A stretch of 64,000 bases of DNA from Cobetia marina (GCF_001720485.1 NZ_CP017114.1:2170001-2234000); one strand, 5' to 3'; shown: positions 1 through 10,258, counted from the first letter of the stretch. Notes: generated from the sequence alone by a model not told the origin. Program-made: numbers and translations.

Positions 1-57
1 GGGTGAGGCGGCGTCACGATTCTCGTGTCGGACCTCGAGGAGAATCACGTCTCACCC
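1..57. other. nested inverted repeat upstream of ectB
   Basis: The first 57 bases fold on paper into a nested stem: GGGTGAG (1-7) pairs with CTCACCC (51-57) and GATTCTC (18-24) pairs with GAGAATC (40-46). It lies where the ectA-ectB junction would be expected. It could be an intercistronic RNA hairpin or a remnant of a terminator; no T-tract follows. The function is inferred only from position. Confidence 0.35.
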
Positions 58-86
58 GCTGGATGTTCATGACAGGAAAGTCGTGA

Positions 87-1484
<1,398 letters not shown>

Positions 1485-1716
1485 GTCTCTGCGGTATCGG
1501 GCGCTGGTCACGTGATCGGCGTCCGTTCTTCCCTGTCCCGCCATGGCGCGGGTCATCTCATGCGATTCCTGGCCCTTGTCACCTGTCACCGAAGAAGGCG
1601 CTCATCGTTCTGCGCCGTGGCTCTTTCGTGTTCAAGCGCCATTGCCTTCATGTCACTGCGGGAATCGCCATCTGTCAGCTGTCGAGTCATGACAGCGCCC
1701 AAATGAGGAGAAGTTG

Positions 1717-2109
1717 ATGATCGTTCGCAATCTCGAGGAAGCCCGCAAGACGGATCGTCTGGTCAAGGCCGAGAACGGCAACTGGGACAGCACTCGTCTG
1801 CTGCTCGACGAAGATGGTGGCAAGTGCTCCTTCCATATCACCCGTATCTTCGAAGGTACCGAGACCCATATCCACTACAAGCACCACTATGAAGTCGTGT
1901 ATTGCATGGAAGGTGAGGGCGAGGTGGAGACACTGGCGGATGGCAAGGTCTGGCCGATCAAGCCGGGTGACGTCTATATCCTCAATGAACATGACGACCA
2001 CCTGCTGCGTGCTACCAAGACCATGCATCTGGCATGTGTCTTCACGCCGGGTCTGACCGGCAAGGAAGTCCACCGTGAAGATGGCTCCTACGCACCTGCC
2101 GAAGCCTGA
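1717..2109 (+). CDS. ectC: L-ectoine synthase
   Basis: EctC closes N-gamma-acetyl-diaminobutyrate into ectoine, the compatible solute. The 130-residue cupin-fold protein matches the family's usual length from its [10 protein letters not shown] start. Visible hallmarks are the cupin segments [20 protein letters not shown] and [18 protein letters not shown], which carry the metal- and substrate-binding His/Glu residues. A TTG lies one codon upstream, but the ATG at 1717 follows GAGGAGAAGTTG and is the natural start. It is separated from ectB by 232 bases, so it may have its own RNA-processing site or promoter, but it is followed by a clear terminator that ends the ect unit. Very secure. Confidence 0.97.
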   Translation: MIVRNLEEARKTDRLVKAENGNWDSTRLLLDEDGGKCSFHITRIFEGTETHIHYKHHYEVVYCMEGEGEVETLADGKVWPIKPGDVYILNEHDDHLLRATKTMHLACVFTPGLTGKEVHREDGSYAPAEA

Positions 2110-2148
2110 ATCCGCGTCACGAACCGCGAGATCCATGGCCTGACCACA

Positions 2149-2181
2149 CGAAGCCCCCGCAGCCAAGCTGCGGGGGCTTCG
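2149..2181 (+). terminator. rho-independent-like terminator after ectC
   Basis: A perfect 15-base stem (CGAAGCCCCCGCAGC, 2149-2163, with its complement at 2167-2181) and a CAA loop lie 40 bases after the ectC stop. The tail is only weakly T-rich, so termination is likely but not certain. Confidence 0.8.
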
Positions 2182-2326
2182 TGGTATGTGGGAGCAGGGC
2201 AGCAGGGCGCGCGGCTCCATATTGCATCACGAATATTCGAAAGTTTACCGTTTAATTGACCAGAGGCGCTAAGTCTCCCTTCGCGATGCAGGCAACGATA
2301 AGCTGAATGGTGTCCGTGTCACTCAG

Positions 2327-4231
2327 ATGAGATCCTCGCCAATGGCCATCCCCCCACACAACGCGTCTGTTAGCCCACCCGCCATTGCGGCAGGTGGGCG
2401 TCCCGGGTTCATGCCAGCAGCCCCTCATCCTCGCGAACAGGAGCGAATCGATAGCCTGCACGCGCTTCACGTACTGGATAGTGAGCATGAAAAGCGTTAT
2501 GACGACCTGACGCGCCTGGTCGCGGATATCTTCGATGTCCCCATCTGTCTCGTGTCACTGGTGGACGAGAATCGCCAATGGTTCAAGGCCCACTGCGGTA
2601 TCGATGCACGTGAAACGGGGCGTGACCTGGCCTTCTGCGCCCACGCTCTCCATGAAGAGCGCTACCTCGTCGTTAACGACGCGAGCAAGGATGAACGCTT
2701 TCATGACAATCCCCTGGTCACCGGCCCGCCATATCTCCGATTCTATGCCGGCGCCTTGCTGCGAGACAGTTCAGGATTGCCATTGGGCACCTTGTGCCTC
2801 ATCGATCACACACCACGTGAGCTGAGTGCGCCTCAACTCGAAAGGCTGGGACGCTGTGCCATGCTGGTCGAAAACGAGCTGATCCAGCGCGACAGCCTCC
2901 TGACGGAACGAACGCGTGCCACGCTTCAGGCCAGCATTGACCCCATTACCGGCTACAGCACACGACGACGTTATCTTCAGACATTTGCCCATTGGATGGA
3001 AAACCGAGGGAGTGAAAGCTACCAGGCCATCATGCTCAAGGTATCGGAGGCAGAACACTGGCGTCACCATCAGGGCGAGGTCTTCCTCCAGGAGGTGATG
3101 CAGTCACTGTCCAGCCAGATCAATGAAAGCTTCGATGATGAAGACGTCATCAAGGGTCGTCTGTGCAGCGATACCTTGATCATCCTGCTGCCTCAGCGGC
3201 AGTCTGTCAGCGGCATGCGTTGGCAACGTTTCATCACTCAGCCCTGGCTGATGCATCTTTCCAGTGCTCTGAGGCCCAAACTCCTGGTCGCAACGGCCAC
3301 CTTCACGCCCGAGGGGGCCACGGCCCATGAGCTTGTCGAACTTCTCGAGGAGGAACTTGCCAGTGCGGCGCATTGGGCACCGTGTCAGCAGAATCTTCAG
3401 GTCGCCGATCTCAGCAGCAATGTCACCCTTGCCATCGCATTGGGTGATCGCTTCGCCCGGGCCTTGCGAGACAATGAGCTCAGCCTGCATGCGCAGCCGA
3501 TCCTGGATGTCCGGACGAGAAAGGTGTGCGGCATGGAGATGCTGCTGCGTTGGCAGGTTCAAGGGCGCTGGGTCACCGCGAACCAGATGTTGCGCATGGC
3601 TGAGCGCGCAGGCATTGGCGAAGAACTGGATACCTGGGTGTTGCGCCAGACGTGCGCCATGGTCAGTCGTTGGCAGTCGCAGCGCTCCACGGAGTCTCTC
3701 GGAGTGCCGGTATCACTGAATCTCTCGGCGAAGCGCCTGATTGACAGTGAATACGCCGAGACATTGAGACGCATCCTGCGACTTTACCGCCTCAAGGGGG
3801 AGCATCTGCGCCTGGATCTCACGGGCTGCGAACGCTTCGCGGAGACACCAGAGGCACTGATTGCGGCAATGACCTCGTTGACCCGTGACGGAGTCTCCTT
3901 CTGCATTGATCGGTTTGGCCGGGAAAATGCCAATCTGCGTCTGTTGAGCCGGATGCCGGCGGTAGCCGTCAAGCTGCACCCACGCTTCATGGTACCTCAG
4001 CAGCATGAGCCGGATCAGACACGTTTGATCAAGGCATGGACCTGTGCGATGAAAACGCTGGGACTGGTGCCCATCGCGGTAGGTAGCAAGCGAGTTCAGC
4101 AGCTATCGGAGCTTGAGTCTCTCGGGTTCGATCAGGTTCAGAGCGATGCCTTCGGGCAACCTGCGCTCCCGGAAGATAGCTATGCCCAGTGGCTTGCCGA
4201 GACACATTCGCCCTTGAACAAGCGCCTCTAG
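2327..4231 (+). CDS. GAF / degenerate GGDEF / degenerate EAL regulatory protein
   Basis: A 634-residue multidomain protein. About residues 45-185 form a GAF sensor domain (PICLVSLVDENRQWFKAHCG, GLPLGTLCLID). Residues about 200-345 look like a GGDEF remnant (DPITGYSTRRRYL) without a GGDEF active loop. Residues about 365-620 are EAL-like. Of the metal ligands of active c-di-GMP phosphodiesterases, the Glu of GMEMLLRW, the Asn of SLNLSA and one Asp (CIDRFG for DDFG) remain. ELTE has become DLTG, KID is KLH, and AEGVE is AVGSK. I therefore infer a catalytically dead signalling or scaffold protein rather than a phosphodiesterase. There is no membrane segment. Its stop codon overlaps, tail to tail in CTAG, that of the next gene. 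The start at ATG 2327 has no strong ribosome site; ATG 2342 is an alternative. Confidence 0.85.
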   Translation: MRSSPMAIPPHNASVSPPAIAAGGRPGFMPAAPHPREQERIDSLHALHVLDSEHEKRYDDLTRLVADIFDVPICLVSLVDENRQWFKAHCGIDARETGRDLAFCAHALHEERYLVVNDASKDERFHDNPLVTGPPYLRFYAGALLRDSSGLPLGTLCLIDHTPRELSAPQLERLGRCAMLVENELIQRDSLLTERTRATLQASIDPITGYSTRRRYLQTFAHWMENRGSESYQAIMLKVSEAEHWRHHQGEVFLQEVMQSLSSQINESFDDEDVIKGRLCSDTLIILLPQRQSVSGMRWQRFITQPWLMHLSSALRPKLLVATATFTPEGATAHELVELLEEELASAAHWAPCQQNLQVADLSSNVTLAIALGDRFARALRDNELSLHAQPILDVRTRKVCGMEMLLRWQVQGRWVTANQMLRMAERAGIGEELDTWVLRQTCAMVSRWQSQRSTESLGVPVSLNLSAKRLIDSEYAETLRRILRLYRLKGEHLRLDLTGCERFAETPEALIAAMTSLTRDGVSFCIDRFGRENANLRLLSRMPAVAVKLHPRFMVPQQHEPDQTRLIKAWTCAMKTLGLVPIAVGSKRVQQLSELESLGFDQVQSDAFGQPALPEDSYAQWLAETHSPLNKRL

Positions 4232-4800
4232 CGGCCGCTCTCACAGGGACAGCGCTGAAAGGCGAGGGTGATGGTGGCAAGCTCGATGCCCAGTTTGCGC
4301 ATCGAGGTGCGATTCAACACGCGTCCGTCTGGCTGCAGATACATCCAGTCATCCATGTTGAACTCCCAGACACTGCCATCGATGGGAACCTGCAGGACAT
4401 ATTGCATGCGAAAGGCATGGCCATTGCTGGCTGCCGTGGCTTCTCCGGTCACGTCAGCTGCCGTGCCGCGCCACTGACGGTCACCCGTCGGGACGAAGGT
4501 CCATTGTCGATGCTGCGTCTCGCCATCGCTGTAGCGAAAGTTCTCGTCGAGGGTCAATCGTCCATCCTGCCTGGTGCCCTGTAGGTCCACTACGAAGCGT
4601 CGAGTCACTTCACCGGAGCGATCCTGAACCATTCCCCAGCCTCGTGTGTGCCCGAGGAAGTACTCGTCGATTCTGAACTCGGGTCCGGAACCGGCATAGG
4701 TATCGATTGAGGGGCTGCTGCAAGCCATCAACAGACTTGCCGAGGAGGCCAGCAGGGTGATCAGACCGAGGGGACGCAAGCGGGAGCGAATCATCGACAT
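4228..4800 (-). CDS. DUF3833 family outer-membrane lipoprotein
   Basis: A 190-residue protein with a signal peptide ending in the lipobox LLMAC (Cys about residue 27), so it is probably lipidated. The body, with EYFLGHTRGWGMVQDRSG near its N terminus and WEFNMDDWMYLQPDGRVLNR later, matches the DUF3833 family, whose function is unknown. The following residue (Ser) suggests outer-membrane sorting by the +2 rule. I chose the ATG at 4800; a TTG nine bases upstream and an ATG at 4794 are alternatives, and the ribosome site is weak. It converges on the GAF/EAL gene with a four-base overlap, so no terminator separates them. Confidence 0.85.
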   Translation of the reverse strand: MSMIRSRLRPLGLITLLASSASLLMACSSPSIDTYAGSGPEFRIDEYFLGHTRGWGMVQDRSGEVTRRFVVDLQGTRQDGRLTLDENFRYSDGETQHRQWTFVPTGDRQWRGTAADVTGEATAASNGHAFRMQYVLQVPIDGSVWEFNMDDWMYLQPDGRVLNRTSMRKLGIELATITLAFQRCPCESGR

Positions 4801-5673
4801 TCTCGACAAGGAAACTTGTACTGATACTATGCAGTGATTCTACAAATAGCAATTTGGATGTGTCTCGACGCTTGCAGTGGATCGTCAAAGCGGGCGTGAT
4901 GTCGAATTCTCATAGGCTCGTATAATATATATTATGTTAAATCTAGTATTCGAGAAGCCCAGACTCACGTCTCACTGGACCCGTCTTGATGATCATGCTG
5001 CCTGTCATGTGTTCGCTGTGCATGACCGATCCCCGCCATGCTGAACCACAACTCGAGGGCCTGATGTCCTGAAAAGTTCATCAGCATGTCTGCCTGTCGT
5101 CAGCTGACGTCAGTGATTGGTCTTCTCCTGCCCATGTGTCACGACCAGCCCGTTGAGAACAGACTTCGCCACTGAGGTCTCCAGTGCTCCCGCCGATCAT
5201 TCGACGACTTGTGACACCCACCACAAGGTGCACTCACGATGCGAGAAATGTGCAAGTCCATGAAATAAGTGCCAAAGTATGGTAGCCGGAGACGTCAACT
5301 CGGCTGGGACAGGCACGTCCCCAACGAGCGACGTTCTTGCCTGTCGAGCGATGGAATCGACGGCAAGAGGCGTCATGAGCGCTTCGCATCACGCTGGATT
5401 GAATGATTGTCCGTGAATGGCAACGCATTGACGGAAGCCGTTCCCGGGCGCACCAGCCGTGGGTGGCGAATCATGGACAGCGACTATCCGGCCTACGTAT
5501 CATCGCCCTTTGCCACACCTTCAGCGATCGCTGCGAAGAGGACGGAAGGTGGCCGGGCTCCCTCCCATCATCCACTCGTGCAAGTACGGTGCGAGATGGA
5601 TGAACAAGAATCATGCAAGGCGAACTCGTGAAGACGAGATCGTCAGCAAGGCTGAACAGGAACCCTCTTTATC
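4801..5673. other. long intergenic region without a credible gene
   Basis: About 870 bases between the DUF3833 lipoprotein and the retropepsin gene. ORFs here are short, basic, rich in Arg/Ser and show no recognisable protein. The notable feature is an AT-rich patch at 4917-4955 with an exact TATAAT (4921-4926) followed by TATATTATG; no good -35 is seen at the right distance. A promoter, a small RNA or degraded coding sequence are all possible. Confidence 0.5.
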
Positions 5674-6503
5674 ATGCTGATCCGCAAGCTGCTGCTGCCC
5701 GTGTCATTGTCCAGCGTCATCGTCATGGCAGGTTGTGTTCCGGCGCAACCTCAGCCCCCAAGCCGGTCTTGACCCCGGAGGCCTTCTCGCAACGCATCGA
5801 TGCCCTGGAGAGCCAGATCGCCGGGCAATGCGACGTCCAGCAACAACAGCTTGTCGAGCAGCGCGAACTGAACCGCTCATTGCGCCGCGACATGCGGGAA
5901 GTCGGCAGCCAACTACGCCGCATGCATGCCGAAATGGAACAGCCGGCAGCTCCGCAGGTGGTTCAGGCCTGCAAGACCGCCTCTGAAAACCCGATCATGG
6001 ACAAGACGCTGCTCGGACGTGTCGAGTGGGTCGGCTTTCCGGACATCGGCAGCTATTTCAAGGCGCGCATCGATACCGGCGCGAACACGTCCTCATTGTC
6101 GGCGCGTGACATCACCGAGTTCGAACGTGATGGCGACAAGTGGGTCAAGTTCAAGCTGGCGCTTCGCGAGGATGCCAAATACTTCGTTCCCGAGGTGCGC
6201 GACAAGTGGGTAGAAGCCAAGGTCAGCCGTACCGTGACCATCGTGCAGGCGTCAGGCCGGGAAGACCGTCCTGTGGTCAGCATGTTGATGACGCTTGGCG
6301 ACATCAAGCAGCGTGTCGAATTCACCCTGAATGACCGTCGTGATCTGACGTACCCGGTGCTGTTGGGCCGTCGTTTCATGATGGATATCGCAGCCGTCGA
6401 TGTCAGCCGCACCTTCATCAATCCGCGTCCGGAATTCCCGGGCAGCGCTCCCAGCACCGCCGCTGCCAAGGATCAGGACCCGAATGAAGGAAATCGCGAC
6501 TGA
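5674..6503 (+). CDS. retropepsin-like 'ATP-dependent zinc protease' lipoprotein, with an apparent frameshift near the N terminus
   Basis: The C-terminal 170 residues carry the retropepsin-type fold annotated as ATP-dependent zinc protease (RimB-like), with the active-site ARIDTGANTSSLSA and the later YPVLLGRRFM. Upstream lies a coiled-coil stretch (about 5775-5945). The open frame of this domain runs back to 5613, but its first 50 codons look non-coding. In the next frame, ATG 5674 starts a textbook lipoprotein signal (MLIRKLLLPV then VMAG-Cys at codon 21) that stops at 5770. The two frames join cleanly if the C run at 5755-5759 had six Cs, giving ...QPPKPVLTPEAF... and a 276-residue lipoprotein. 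Sequence error or a real frameshift fits. It heads a cluster with the 7TM and ATP-grasp genes. Identity of the domain is secure; the exact N terminus is inferred. Confidence 0.8.
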
Positions 6504-6602
6504 CCCTCGCCCTCACCTGACGTTCACGGATCTCGAACATCTCCACTGACAGGGTCTGGCCGGGTGCCAGACCCTGTGACTGCATAATACTCAAGGACTC
6601 CC

Positions 6603-8165
6603 ATGTCGCGTTTCTCCTTTTACCTGCTGGTCGGCCTGCTGATGCTGATTGGCGTGGGCCTGACCGCCTACCGCCATATTTCCTTCGATGTGCCCTGGGT
6701 GCCGGGTGCACAACAGAAAGTCTGGGATATCGAGGCCCAGGTCGCCTTCACGGCAACGGGCGGTCCGGTCAAGGCATCGTTGGCGCTTCCGGAAAATCAG
6801 AAAGGCTATAGCGTCCTGACCGAGAACACGGCCTCCTCCGGCTTCGGGTTGTCGTACCTCGATGATCTGCCGGGCCGTCGTGCTGAATGGTCGATCCGTG
6901 AGGCCGCTGGCTCCCAGCTGCTGTATTACACCGTGACCATGCTGGAGTCCGACAACGCGACGCCTGCTGCCATCAAGCGCCTGCCGGCGCCTCAGGAAGT
7001 GTCATGGGAGCGTCCCTATGATACGGCTGCCGCTCAGGTGATCGAGCAGGCGCGCACCCGCAGCGCCGACTCCTTCACCTTCGCCCGTGAACTGATCAAG
7101 CAGTTCGACAATCAGCGTCAGGGTGAGAACGCGCGTCTGCTGCTGACCCAGTTCCAGCGTCCGGTGCTGATGCTGCGTCTGCTCAATGAAGCGGGCGTGA
7201 GCGCACGCCTGGTCAGTGGCTTGAGCCTGGAAGACGGACGCCGTCGCCAGAACGTGAGCTCCTGGCTGCAGGTCTTCGCCGAGACACCTGACAGCAATCA
7301 GGCTGTCGAGATCGACTCCCCTGAGGGTGAGAAGCTCAACACTGACTGGGTGCTGATCAACCCCGAGACCGGCAAGCAAGGTGAGCCTGACAACCTGCTG
7401 CTGTGGGAAGGCCGCGGTGCCCCGATGCTGGAAGTGGAAGGTGGCGTCAATTCCCGTGTCAGCTTCTCGATGATTCGCCACAACGAACCGGCCGCCGTCG
7501 CGGTTCGCAACAAGCTGGCCAATGACGAGCTGCTCAACTTCTCGATCCACTCACTGCCGCTGGAAGAGCAGGCCCTGTTCAAGACCATTCTGCTGATCCC
7601 GATCGGCGCACTGGTCGTCGTGCTGCTGCGAGTGCTCGTGGGCCTGAAGACTTCCGGTACCTTCATGCCGGTGTTGATCGCCCTCGCCTTCATCCAGACC
7701 AGCCTGATCACGGGCTTGATCGGTTTCCTGCTCATCGTCGCCACCGGGCTCGTGATTCGCAGCTACCTTTCGCGGCTCAACCTGTTGCTTGTCGCCAGGG
7801 TCTCGGTGGTGATCATCACGGTGATCGCGATCATCTCGATCTTCTCGGTACTCGCCTATCGCTTCGGCCTCAATGCCGGCCTGACCATCACCTTCTTCCC
7901 GATGATCATCCTGTCCTGGACCGTCGAGCGCATGTCGATCCTCTGGGAAGAGGAAGGCCCCAAGGAAGTCCTCAAGCAAGGTGGCGGTAGCCTTCTGACC
8001 GCCGTGCTGGCCTATCTGGCGATGAACAATCCGTGGGTGCGCCACCTGACCTTCAACTTCCTGGGTCTGCAGCTGGTGCTGATGGCCTTCATCCTGCTGC
8101 TGGGCAATTACACCGGCTATCGTCTGCTGGAATTGCGTCGCTTCAAGCCGCTGACGGAGGATTGA
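6603..8165 (+). CDS. inactive transglutaminase-like protein with 7TM domain (UUP1 family)
   Basis: A 520-residue inner-membrane protein. It has one N-terminal membrane anchor (about residues 5-22), a periplasmic transglutaminase-like domain (about 150-300; ARLVSGLSLEDG and NVSSWLQVF mark the fold but the Cys-His-Asp triad is not evident), and seven predicted membrane segments from about residue 325 to 505. This is the layout of the 'inactive transglutaminase fused to 7 transmembrane helices' family. Such proteins typically sit between a retropepsin-like protease and a RimK-like ATP-grasp ligase, exactly as here. AAGGA before ATG 6603 supports the start. The next gene begins two bases after its stop, so the two are almost certainly co-translated. 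Molecular role is unknown to me; a peptide ligation or sensing system at the envelope is inferred. Confidence 0.9.
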   Translation: MSRFSFYLLVGLLMLIGVGLTAYRHISFDVPWVPGAQQKVWDIEAQVAFTATGGPVKASLALPENQKGYSVLTENTASSGFGLSYLDDLPGRRAEWSIREAAGSQLLYYTVTMLESDNATPAAIKRLPAPQEVSWERPYDTAAAQVIEQARTRSADSFTFARELIKQFDNQRQGENARLLLTQFQRPVLMLRLLNEAGVSARLVSGLSLEDGRRRQNVSSWLQVFAETPDSNQAVEIDSPEGEKLNTDWVLINPETGKQGEPDNLLLWEGRGAPMLEVEGGVNSRVSFSMIRHNEPAAVAVRNKLANDELLNFSIHSLPLEEQALFKTILLIPIGALVVVLLRVLVGLKTSGTFMPVLIALAFIQTSLITGLIGFLLIVATGLVIRSYLSRLNLLLVARVSVVIITVIAIISIFSVLAYRFGLNAGLTITFFPMIILSWTVERMSILWEEEGPKEVLKQGGGSLLTAVLAYLAMNNPWVRHLTFNFLGLQLVLMAFILLLGNYTGYRLLELRRFKPLTED

Positions 8166-8166
8166 G

Positions 8167-9183
8167 ATGCTCGCGTCATGGATGAATCGCTGGTCGCGCA
8201 ACTGGACCACACCGGGCGCCCTGCGTGCCCGGGGGGTTGTCGGCATGAATCGCCGCAACATCGGCTATATCTCGAAGTACAACGACCGCCGCCTCTACCC
8301 GCTGGTGGATGACAAGCTGCAGACCAAGCTGCTGTGTCAGAAGTACGGTCTGGCCTCGCCGGAGATGATCGGCAAGGTCGCCAGCCAGTTCGAGGTCGAG
8401 CGGGTCGTCGACATGGTGCGCGATCACGCAGGTTTCGTGATCAAGCCGGCCAAGGGCTCTGGCGGCAAGGGGATCCTCGTCATCGAGCACCATGATGGCG
8501 AAGAGTATGTGAAGCCCAGCGGCGCGCGCATCACGCGTGCCGACATGGAGCGCCACGTCTCCAACATCCTGTCAGGACTTTATTCGCTGGGCGGCTCACC
8601 GGATGTGGCGCTGGTCGAAGGCTTGATTTCCTTCGATCAGGCCTTCGCCGAGTTCACCTATGAAGGCGTTCCCGACATTCGGGTCATCGTCTTCAAGGGC
8701 TATCCCGTGATGGCGATGATGCGCCTGTCGACGGCGGCCTCGGATGGCAAGGCCAACCTCCACCAGGGGGCAGTCGGTGTCGGGCTGGATATCGGGTCAG
8801 GCTGGGCCGTGCGCGGCGTGCAGTATGATCGCCCGCAGTTCGCCCACCCCGATACGGGACATGACATCTTCTCGCTCAAGGTACCCCAGTGGGACACCCT
8901 GCTCGAACTGGCCTCGGGGTGTTACGAGATGACGGGGCTGGGCTATCTGGGCACGGACATGGTGCTTGACCGGCGCCATGGCCCGATGCTGCTCGAGCTC
9001 AATGCCCGACCGGGCCTCGCCATCCAGATGGCCAATGGTGAAGGACTGCGCAAGCGTCTCGAGCTGATCGAGCGTCAACCCGATGGCGTGCCTGTCGCGG
9101 AACGGGTAGCCTTCGCCCGCAAGCACTTCGCACGCAGCAAGGAAGACGTGGCCAACGTCGGAATGGCCCCCATTCCTGAATGA
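8167..9183 (+). CDS. alpha-L-glutamate ligase-like (RimK-related) ATP-grasp protein
   Basis: A 338-residue cytoplasmic ATP-grasp enzyme. VIKPAKGSGGKGI is the flexible glycine-rich ATP-binding strand and LLELNARPGLAIQ contains the Glu/Asn metal-binding pair near the end of the fold. Length and motifs match the alpha-L-glutamate ligase-related family. By family chemistry it should activate a carboxylate with ATP and join it to an amine, but the substrate is not known. The start is ATG 8167, one base after the upstream stop. With the protease and 7TM genes it forms a conserved trio; a ligase paired with a protease suggests addition and removal of a peptide or amino-acid tag, which is inference. 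Confidence 0.9.
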   Translation: MLASWMNRWSRNWTTPGALRARGVVGMNRRNIGYISKYNDRRLYPLVDDKLQTKLLCQKYGLASPEMIGKVASQFEVERVVDMVRDHAGFVIKPAKGSGGKGILVIEHHDGEEYVKPSGARITRADMERHVSNILSGLYSLGGSPDVALVEGLISFDQAFAEFTYEGVPDIRVIVFKGYPVMAMMRLSTAASDGKANLHQGAVGVGLDIGSGWAVRGVQYDRPQFAHPDTGHDIFSLKVPQWDTLLELASGCYEMTGLGYLGTDMVLDRRHGPMLLELNARPGLAIQMANGEGLRKRLELIERQPDGVPVAERVAFARKHFARSKEDVANVGMAPIPE

Positions 9184-9202
9184 TGGCGTGACCGCAGAGA
9201 AC

Positions 9203-9236
9203 AACGCCCCGTGACACGCGAGTGTCACGGGGCGTT
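9203..9236 (+). terminator. terminator between ATP-grasp gene and convergent DUF1826 gene
   Basis: A 15-base perfect stem (AACGCCCCGTGACAC, 9203-9217, pairs with 9222-9236) with loop GCGA, ending in GTT on the + strand. It lies between two convergent genes and could serve both directions. Confidence 0.8.
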
Positions 9237-9257
9237 TGCGTTCGCGGGACGAGATCC

Positions 9258-9992
9258 TCAACCGGGGTCCATGCTCAGCATCAGACGGCTACCGGTCGGC
9301 ACGACTGGCGAGCGATGGATCAGGCCATGCCCCTCATTGCCGGGCCAGCATTCTCCCTTGAGCAAGGCCAGGCTTCCCGGGCGCAGCTCCCGGATCTGTT
9401 CCGGGTCCCGACAGATGTCCCGGTGTCCGACAACGCCATGCCCCAGAGCCAGGCGATCGGCGGCCTGCTCCGGCAACCATTGCGTTCCGGGGCCCTCATA
9501 GGTCGTCACCAACCGGACCGGAATGCGATCCACATGAAAGCGTGGGCACATGGCGCTCTGGGTCATTTCCAGCCGCATGCCGATATCCTGCACGTCGAAC
9601 AGCTCGCCGATGGCCTCTCCCAGCACATAGATATCCTCTATCAGCGCAGCCCCGGCATCCGGTGCGGGAAGGTAGCGCTCCAGCGCCTCACGCAGGTCAT
9701 TGATAGGCCCGCGCCAGCGCATGCGCAGCGGGTAGGCACCCGAGGACTGAGCCTTGACCGCCATTTTCAATGCCGCATCGATGCGGCGCTGCATCACGGC
9801 CAGCGTCACCTCCGGGCGAAAGATCTCCCCGAGATCCAGCGCCTGCTCGCCGATGTGCCAGTGTGGTGTTGCCGAATCTTTCGAACCGCTCGCCGTGACA
9901 GCTGACTGGGCCAGCCTGCCGCCCTTCGCAGGCCGGGAAGCCGATGGTGTGTCATGAGAAGTGATCGGAGTGATCGGAGTGATCGAGTGCAT
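9258..9992 (-). CDS. DUF1826 domain protein, probably Zur-regulated
   Basis: A 244-residue protein of the DUF1826 family, function unknown. Family members are often found beside zur and zinc-uptake genes, as here. The N terminus begins MHSITPITPITS, encoded by three copies of a nine-base repeat (9961-9987), and about the first 40 residues look disordered. The conserved body includes WRGPINDLREAL, CPRFHVDRIPVRLVTTYEGP and LLKGECWPGNEGHGLIHRSP; the His/Cys content of these blocks would allow metal binding. ATG 9992 is preceded by ACCGAGGCG. A near-consensus Zur box lies 44 bases upstream. It diverges from zur. I infer a role in low-zinc physiology; the biochemical role is open. Confidence 0.85.
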   Translation of the reverse strand: MHSITPITPITSHDTPSASRPAKGGRLAQSAVTASGSKDSATPHWHIGEQALDLGEIFRPEVTLAVMQRRIDAALKMAVKAQSSGAYPLRMRWRGPINDLREALERYLPAPDAGAALIEDIYVLGEAIGELFDVQDIGMRLEMTQSAMCPRFHVDRIPVRLVTTYEGPGTQWLPEQAADRLALGHGVVGHRDICRDPEQIRELRPGSLALLKGECWPGNEGHGLIHRSPVVPTGSRLMLSMDPG

Positions 9993-10036
9993 GGTAAGCG
10001 CCTCGGTGGGTAGGCAAGAGGGAAATCACGCTCGTT

Positions 10037-10055
10037 ATTGTTATGTTATAACATG
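10037..10055. promoter_or_regulatory. candidate Zur box upstream of the DUF1826 gene
   Basis: ATTGTTATGTTATAACATG contains the palindrome GTTAT-GTT-ATAAC (10040-10052) and closely resembles the gammaproteobacterial Zur consensus (AATGTTATANTATAACATT, from memory). It lies 44 bases before the DUF1826 start and about 200 bases before zur. Repression at high zinc is inferred. Confidence 0.75.
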
Positions 10056-10258
10056 TCTTTGCTGTGCAGTGACAACACTCTACCTTGCCGCTATCTGACA
10101 AGCCTGAGTCTGCATATGGCCCGAGACCGCCCAAATGCCCTAGAATAAGAGTCTGTTCATTGAGGTAACACGCTGATCTGATTCACTCTCAACGTGTCAC
10201 TGGCCTCTCGTCATCCCGGATTCTCGATCCTCAGAATTCCCGACACCCAGGATTCTTC

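Noticed and set aside
1512..1706. Small ORF between ectB and ectC
   Set aside because: No ribosome site, Arg/Ser-rich composition and no similarity; more likely untranslated spacer.
5403..5680. Overlapping small ORFs in the 4.8-5.67 kb gap
   Set aside because: Three frames are open at once with unlike-protein composition; none has a good ribosome site or familiar motif.
9961..9987. Three copies of a nine-base repeat as a possible regulatory repeat or phase-variation tract
   Set aside because: It lies in the DUF1826 coding start and nine-base units cannot change the frame; it only encodes Ile-Thr-Pro repeats.
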